A stretch of 64,000 bases of DNA, from contig NZ_BAAAFN010000008.1 of the NCBI RefSeq assembly GCF_039523555.1, forward strand, positions 148,490 to 212,489. The letters run 5' to 3'. Origin of the DNA: Castellaniella daejeonensis. Its GTDB lineage: Bacteria > Pseudomonadota > Gammaproteobacteria > Burkholderiales > Burkholderiaceae_B. Shown here piece by piece: positions 59,889 to 64,000 of this stretch (positions within the stretch are counted from its first letter, which is position 1; every line of letters begins with the position of its first letter). Position numbers and translations under genes: made by a program. Under the pieces are notes generated by a model. The model did no database searches. It was given only the letters and a program-made list of their open reading frames with translations, and was not told the DNA's origin.

Positions 59889-61775
59889 GTGAAGACCACG
59901 ACCGACCATCCCTCGGACAGCCGCCCCGTGCGGCTGGAACTGTGGCGGCAGATCTACGTTCGCCTGGGTCGCGACTGGAAGGTCGGCCTGCTTGCCCTGG
60001 TGCTGCTCAGCATCGCCTCGGCCACCCAGCCGCTGCTGGCAGTCATCATGAAGCCCCTGCTCGACGAAGGCTTCACCGGTGCGCAGCCCGACTATATCTG
60101 GTCCATCCCCCTGGCCGTCGTCGGCCTGATGCTGCTGCGCGGCCTGTGCACCTTCGGGGGCACCTACCTGATGTCCTGGGTGGCCAACAACATGCTGCTG
60201 GCCTTGCGCCGCGACATGTTCGAGCGCCTGCTGGGCATGTCCGACGAAACCTTCCGTGCGCGGGACCATGGCCGCCTGCTGAATCGCTTCACCATCGATG
60301 CGGGCAATGTCAGCGGCCTGTCGACCGAGGTCATCCGAGTCATCGTGCGCGAATCCCTGACGGTCGTGGCCCTGCTGGCGGTACTGCTGTACATGTCCTG
60401 GCAACTGACCCTGATCGTGCTGGTGATGTTGCCGCTGTCCGTCCTGACGGGGCGCTATTTCATCCGCCGCCTGCGGCGCATCAACCGCGACACGATCAAC
60501 ATGAACGCGGAACTGACCCGCGTGGTATCCGAAGGCATCGCCGGCCAGCGGGTCATCAAGCTGTTCGACGGCTATGCGCGCGAGCGCGAGCGCTTTGCCT
60601 ACGTCAACGCCCGCCTGCGCCGCTTCGCCATGCGCGCCGCCAGCGCGGATTCGGCCATGTCGCCGATATCCCAGTTCTTCGTTGCATTGTCCGTGGCCAG
60701 CGTCGTCGCCGTGGCCCTGTACCAGGCCAATCACCATGGCCTGACGGTGGGCAGCTTTGCGGCCTTCATGGCAGCGCTGGGGCAGATCTTCGATCCCCTG
60801 AAGCGGCTCACCAACATCGCCGGGGCGGCCCAGCGCATGCTGATCTCCGCCGAAAGCGTCTTTGCCCTGATCGACGAGCAGGTCGAGTCCGACACCGGCA
60901 CCCGGGACATCCAGGGCCGCCTGCGCGGCGAGGTCGCCTTCCGGACCGTCACGCACCGTTTCCCCGACGCGGCCAGGGACACCCTGGACCAGGTGACGCT
61001 CACGGTCCGCGCCGGCCAGACGGTTGCACTGGTGGGCCGCTCGGGCAGTGGCAAGACCACGCTGGTGAACATGCTGCCGCGTTTCGTCGAACCTACCAGC
61101 GGCCAGGTGCTGATCGACGGCATCGACGTGCGCGAATTGCGGCTTGGCGCCCTGCGTTCCCAGCTGTCGCTGGTCAGCCAGGATGTCGTCATGTTCGACG
61201 GCACGATTGCGGAAAACGTTGCCTACGGCGCCCTGGGCGAAGTGCCCGAGGACCGCATCCTCGCTGCCCTTCAGGCCGCCAGCCTGCAGGAATTCGTCGA
61301 CGGGCTGCCCGAAGGCATTCATACCCAGGTCGGCAGCAATGCCAGCGCGCTTTCGGGCGGCCAGCGCCAGCGCCTGGCCATCGCCCGGGCCCTGATCAAG
61401 AATGCGCCGATCCTGATTCTCGACGAAGCGACCTCGGCCCTCGACAATGAATCCGAGCGCCAGGTGCAGGCCTCGCTGGAACACCTGATGGCGGGCCGCA
61501 CGACGCTGGTGATCGCTCACCGGCTCAGCACGGTGCAGAAGGCCGATTGCATCGTCGTCCTCGACCGCGGCCGCATCGTCGAGCAGGGCAGCCACGCCGA
61601 GCTGCTGGCTGCCGACGGCCTGTACGCCAGCCTGTATCGCCTGCAGTTCCGCGAAGAGACCGAGCCGGCATCCGACACCCCCGCTGCGCAGGCCGGTCCA
61701 GAATTCCCTCAACCCCCGGCGCCCCCGGCCCCCGGTTCCGCCGGCGACGGCGAGGCCTCACGGAGATCGTCATGA
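59889..61775 (+). CDS. msbA: Lipid A export permease/ATP-binding protein MsbA
   Basis: MsbA flips lipid A-core across the inner membrane. It is a 628-residue ABC half-transporter that works as a homodimer. Six hydrophobic segments occupy about 25-320. The ATPase has Walker A LVGRSGSGKTTLVNML near 380-395, signature LSGGQRQRLAIARAL near 487, and Walker B LILDEATSALD. A 45-residue Pro/Ala-rich tail follows the ATPase. The start is GTG at 59889. It overlaps a small lipoprotein gene by ATGA. Its place beside a GT9 gene fits LPS export. Confidence 0.94.
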   Translation: MKTTTDHPSDSRPVRLELWRQIYVRLGRDWKVGLLALVLLSIASATQPLLAVIMKPLLDEGFTGAQPDYIWSIPLAVVGLMLLRGLCTFGGTYLMSWVANNMLLALRRDMFERLLGMSDETFRARDHGRLLNRFTIDAGNVSGLSTEVIRVIVRESLTVVALLAVLLYMSWQLTLIVLVMLPLSVLTGRYFIRRLRRINRDTINMNAELTRVVSEGIAGQRVIKLFDGYARERERFAYVNARLRRFAMRAASADSAMSPISQFFVALSVASVVAVALYQANHHGLTVGSFAAFMAALGQIFDPLKRLTNIAGAAQRMLISAESVFALIDEQVESDTGTRDIQGRLRGEVAFRTVTHRFPDAARDTLDQVTLTVRAGQTVALVGRSGSGKTTLVNMLPRFVEPTSGQVLIDGIDVRELRLGALRSQLSLVSQDVVMFDGTIAENVAYGALGEVPEDRILAALQAASLQEFVDGLPEGIHTQVGSNASALSGGQRQRLAIARALIKNAPILILDEATSALDNESERQVQASLEHLMAGRTTLVIAHRLSTVQKADCIVVLDRGRIVEQGSHAELLAADGLYASLYRLQFREETEPASDTPAAQAGPEFPQPPAPPAPGSAGDGEASRRSS

Positions 61776-62209
61776 AAACCGCATTCGCCCTGGCCTCGCT
61801 GGCCGTGCTGGCAGCCTGCGCCGCACCCACCGGCCTGACCATCGAGCAGCTGGAAAACGACCGCTATCAGGTCACCGAGCGCCGCCGCCTGCCCATCGAT
61901 TTCGCAGGGGTCCAGCGCAATCTGTTCCGGCATGCGGCGGTCTGCCACGAGACCTATACCTTCGAAATGGTGCCCGGCGAGTCCGCCTTCGGACGCGTCG
62001 TCTATCGCCCGACGCCCGATGCCGGCTGGGACAGCAGCGTCGTGCTCGACCTGACGCTGCTGCACAACCGCAGCATCAATGTCCGGGCCTACAGCTACCG
62101 GGCGGGCCAGATGGACCGGGTCCACAAGATGATGACCGCCATGCTGCAGCCGGATTCCTGCGAAGCCAGCAGCAAGTGGGAAAACAAGATGGATGACGGC
62201 GGCGAGTAG
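61772..62209 (+). CDS. Small lipoprotein of unknown function
   Basis: A 145-residue putative outer-membrane or periplasmic lipoprotein. The N-terminal KTAFALASLAVLAAC is a signal peptide with a lipobox LAAC, so residue 16 is the lipidated cysteine. The rest is a soluble domain with the blocks RNLFRHAAVCHETYTFEM, VVYRPTPDAGWDSSVVLDL and CEASSKWENK, including two further cysteines that could form a disulfide. I do not recognise the family. ATG overlap with msbA suggests it is co-made with the lipid A flippase. Confidence 0.85.
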   Translation: MKTAFALASLAVLAACAAPTGLTIEQLENDRYQVTERRRLPIDFAGVQRNLFRHAAVCHETYTFEMVPGESAFGRVVYRPTPDAGWDSSVVLDLTLLHNRSINVRAYSYRAGQMDRVHKMMTAMLQPDSCEASSKWENKMDDGGE

Positions 62210-62216
62210 CCGCCCT

Positions 62217-62244
62217 GCAGCCATGGCCCGACGGCCATGGCTGC
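62217..62244. terminator. Perfect 12-bp hairpin between the lipoprotein gene and rng
   Basis: GCAGCCATGGCC and GGCCATGGCTGC pair perfectly around a CGAC loop. The structure is 7 bases after the lipoprotein stop and 4 bases before the rng stop. No T-tract is present. It is a likely bidirectional 3'-end structure of convergent genes. Confidence 0.55.
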
Positions 62245-62248
62245 GCGG

Positions 62249-63724
62249 CTAGAGCAGCACGATGTCGTACTGCTCCTGGCTGTAGCCGGCCTCGACCTCC
62301 AGCGAGATCGGCTTGCCGATGAAGTCGCCCAGCAGCGCCAGGTGCTGGCTTTCTTCTTCCAGAAACAGGTCGATCACGGGCTGCGCGGCCACGATGCGGA
62401 ATTCCTTGGGGTCGAACTGGCGCGCCTCGCGCAGGATTTCCCGCAGGATTTCATAGCACAGCGTGCGCGGCGTGCGTACCGTGCCACGCGATTCGCAGGT
62501 GGGGCAGGGCTCGCAGAGCTGGTGCGCCAGTGAATCGCGGGTGCGCTTGCGGGTCATTTCCACCAGCCCGAGCTGGCTGAAGCCACTGACCGTCGTGCGG
62601 GTCCGGTCGCGTGCCAGGGCCTTGTTCAGTTCGGCCAGCACGGAAGCCTGGTGCCCTGGATCGTCCATGTCGATGAAGTCCAGCACGATGATGCCGCCCA
62701 GGTTGCGCAGCCGCAGCTGCCGGGCGATGGCCACCGCCGCCTCCAGGTTGGTCTTGAAGATCGTGTCGTCGAAATTGCGCCCGCCGACGAAGCCTCCCGT
62801 ATTCACGTCCACGGTGGTCAGGGCCTCCGTCTGGTCGATGATCAGGTAACCACCCGACTTCAGGTCCACGCGGCGTGAAAGCGCCCGGGCGATCTCTTCA
62901 TCCACGTTCGCCGTGTCGAACAGCGGACGATTGCCGCTGTAGTGATGGATGCGGTCCACCACCGACGGGGTATAGCGCTGCGCCCATTCGATCAGTTCCT
63001 GGGTCACCGTGCGCGAGTCGACCGTGATGGAGGCTGTCTCGGGCGTCACCATGTCCCGCAGCACGCGCTGCGCCAGGGTCGGCTCCACATAGACGGGCGA
63101 AGGTGCCGGCGCCTGGCGGATGCGGGCCTGGATATTGGCCCACAGCGTGCGCAGATAGGCGATGTCGGCCGCCAGCTCTTCGTCGCTGGCATCCTCTGCC
63201 TGGGTGCGCACGATGAAGCCGCCGGGCTCGTCGTCCGGCCTGAGCGCCAGCAGCCGTTCACGCAGCGCATTGCGCTCGGCCTCGTCGCCGATGCGCTGGG
63301 AAATGCCGATGTGCGGTTCATGCGGCAGGTAGACCAGCATTCGCCCGGCTATGCTGATGTGGGTCGACAGCCGTGCACCCTTGGTGCCGAGCGGATCCTT
63401 GATCACCTGCACCAGCAGCGGCTGGCCTTCGAACAGCAGTTTCTCTATGGGAGTCTGTTGCGCATGGTCGCTGCCGGTGCGGACGTGGCGGTTCTGGCGC
63501 AGGTCGGCGACGTGGATGAACGCTGCGCGTTCCTGCCCGATGTCCACGAAGGCGCTCTGCATGCCGGGCAGCACGCGGGCGACGCGCCCCAGGTACAGGT
63601 TGCCGACATGGCCGCGCTGGATGCTGCGCTCGATGTGCAGTTCCTGCACGACGCCCTGGGCCGTCAGGGCGACACGGGTTTCGAATGGGGTGACGTTGAT
63701 GAGGATGTCTTCGCTGCCGGACAT
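62249..63724 (-). CDS. rng: Ribonuclease G
   Basis: RNase G is an endoribonuclease that matures 16S rRNA 5' ends and degrades some mRNAs. The product has 491 residues. The S1 domain spans about 30-120 (HVGNLYLGRVARVLPGMQSAF). The catalytic core has NVDEEIARALSRR, DVNTGGFVGG and the metal site IIVLDFIDMDD near 344. The zinc-link CPTC is in QLCEPCPTCESRG near 405. ATG at 63724 lies 14 residues into the longest frame and starts MSGSEDILINV, the family N terminus. A good promoter lies upstream. Confidence 0.95.
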   Translation of the reverse strand: MSGSEDILINVTPFETRVALTAQGVVQELHIERSIQRGHVGNLYLGRVARVLPGMQSAFVDIGQERAAFIHVADLRQNRHVRTGSDHAQQTPIEKLLFEGQPLLVQVIKDPLGTKGARLSTHISIAGRMLVYLPHEPHIGISQRIGDEAERNALRERLLALRPDDEPGGFIVRTQAEDASDEELAADIAYLRTLWANIQARIRQAPAPSPVYVEPTLAQRVLRDMVTPETASITVDSRTVTQELIEWAQRYTPSVVDRIHHYSGNRPLFDTANVDEEIARALSRRVDLKSGGYLIIDQTEALTTVDVNTGGFVGGRNFDDTIFKTNLEAAVAIARQLRLRNLGGIIVLDFIDMDDPGHQASVLAELNKALARDRTRTTVSGFSQLGLVEMTRKRTRDSLAHQLCEPCPTCESRGTVRTPRTLCYEILREILREARQFDPKEFRIVAAQPVIDLFLEEESQHLALLGDFIGKPISLEVEAGYSQEQYDIVLL

Positions 63725-63737
63725 GGTGGATTGTTCT

Positions 63738-63766
63738 TTTATTCGTTGATGAGCATTGCACGTCAA
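63738..63766 (-). promoter_or_regulatory. Promoter of rng
   Basis: On the minus strand TTGACG (63766-63761) and AATAAA (63743-63738) are separated by exactly 17 bases. The start codon is 14 bases beyond the -10. The -35 matches five of six and the -10 four of six consensus positions. Confidence 0.55.
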
Positions 63767-63932
63767 TTTATCACCTCGGACGCAAGGCGGGATGGCGGTG
63801 GCCCTGGTGGGGGCAGGCCGAGCGCGGGTTTGTGAGCCCGGGGCGATTGCAGCCGGCGGGGTTGGCAGAGAGGCAGCCCGGATGTCCCGGACATCGTTTC
63901 ATAGGAGAGTGCAAAGAATTTTTCAGGAAGGT

Positions 63933-63962
63933 TTGCACCCGCTTTAAAAAGCGTGCTATAGT
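63933..63962 (+). promoter_or_regulatory. Strong promoter at the window end, stable-RNA type
   Basis: TTGCAC (63933-63938) and TATAGT (63957-63962) have an 18-base spacer. An A/T-rich stretch (AAAGAATTTTTC, 63913-63924) just upstream looks like an UP element, and a CTCG discriminator follows. No coding frame begins before the window ends. The layout is that of rRNA or tRNA promoters in this group. The 276-base region from rng to the window end holds no gene. Confidence 0.5.
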
Positions 63963-64000
63963 CTCGTTTCTTCGCCGCCAGGCACTCGGGTTAACCCCTA

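Overview
The window is a chromosomal segment of a GC-rich betaproteobacterium. The housekeeping proteins and gene order (xseB-ispA-dxs-folE2, rpsF-priB-rpsR-rplI-dnaB, alaC-hom-thrC, msbA near heptosyltransferase-type genes, rng) point to Burkholderiales, most likely Alcaligenaceae (Bordetella/Achromobacter/Castellaniella-like). This placement rests on recognising protein families and synteny, not on a search. Coding density is very high. Most neighbouring same-strand genes touch or overlap by ATGA, and several genes start with GTG or TTG.

Layout. 1-5331: 3' end of polA, a Na/phosphate cotransporter, htpX, a DMT exporter and a mercaptopyruvate sulfurtransferase. 5337-5448: first copy of a structured repeat. 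5462-14000: a Rieske oxygenase, then isoprenoid and GTP-cyclohydrolase genes and the S6/PriB/S18/L9/DnaB replication-translation cluster. 14026-17756 (minus): pdxA, PIN-PhoH, bcp and an Mth938-like gene. 17940-21825: alaC-hom-thrC. 21832-24601: an Lrp-type regulator divergent from ornithine cyclodeaminase and arginase, a small arginine-to-proline module. 24633-27752 (minus): hpnC-hpnD-hpnE, which make squalene from the farnesyl diphosphate that IspA/Dxs (also in the window) supply. 27867-31869: alr, an SDR, radA and a TauE/SafE permease. 31870-32078: second copy of the structured repeat, as 66-bp tandem units. 32107-36825: Kdo kinase and a PotFGHI putrescine/spermidine importer. 36899-41369: Pit, EcsC, rpiA, phoU (with a convincing Pho box) and the Fe-trafficking protein YggX. 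41435-44804 (minus): argA overlapping rfbB-rfbD. 44874-58010: hrpA, dnaE and a six-gene glycosyltransferase/deacetylase run fused to the dnaE operon. 58064-63724: YdcF, a GT9 transferase, msbA, a small lipoprotein and RNase G. The last 70 bases hold a strong promoter of stable-RNA type.

Functional themes. (i) Envelope: Kdo kinase, GT4/GT2/GT9 transferases, two NodB-type deacetylases, RfbBD, MsbA, squalene synthesis and alanine racemase together suggest LPS core and outer-membrane building. (ii) Phosphate: NptA-like and Pit transporters plus a PhoB-controlled phoU. (iii) Nitrogen: polyamine uptake, arginine breakdown and arginine synthesis.

The most unusual observation is a two-locus repeat family whose hairpins are kept by compensatory base changes and which begins right after a stop codon at both sites. 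No defence system, prophage, transposase, CRISPR array or tRNA/rRNA gene is visible inside the window. No gene-free stretch exceeds 300 bases.
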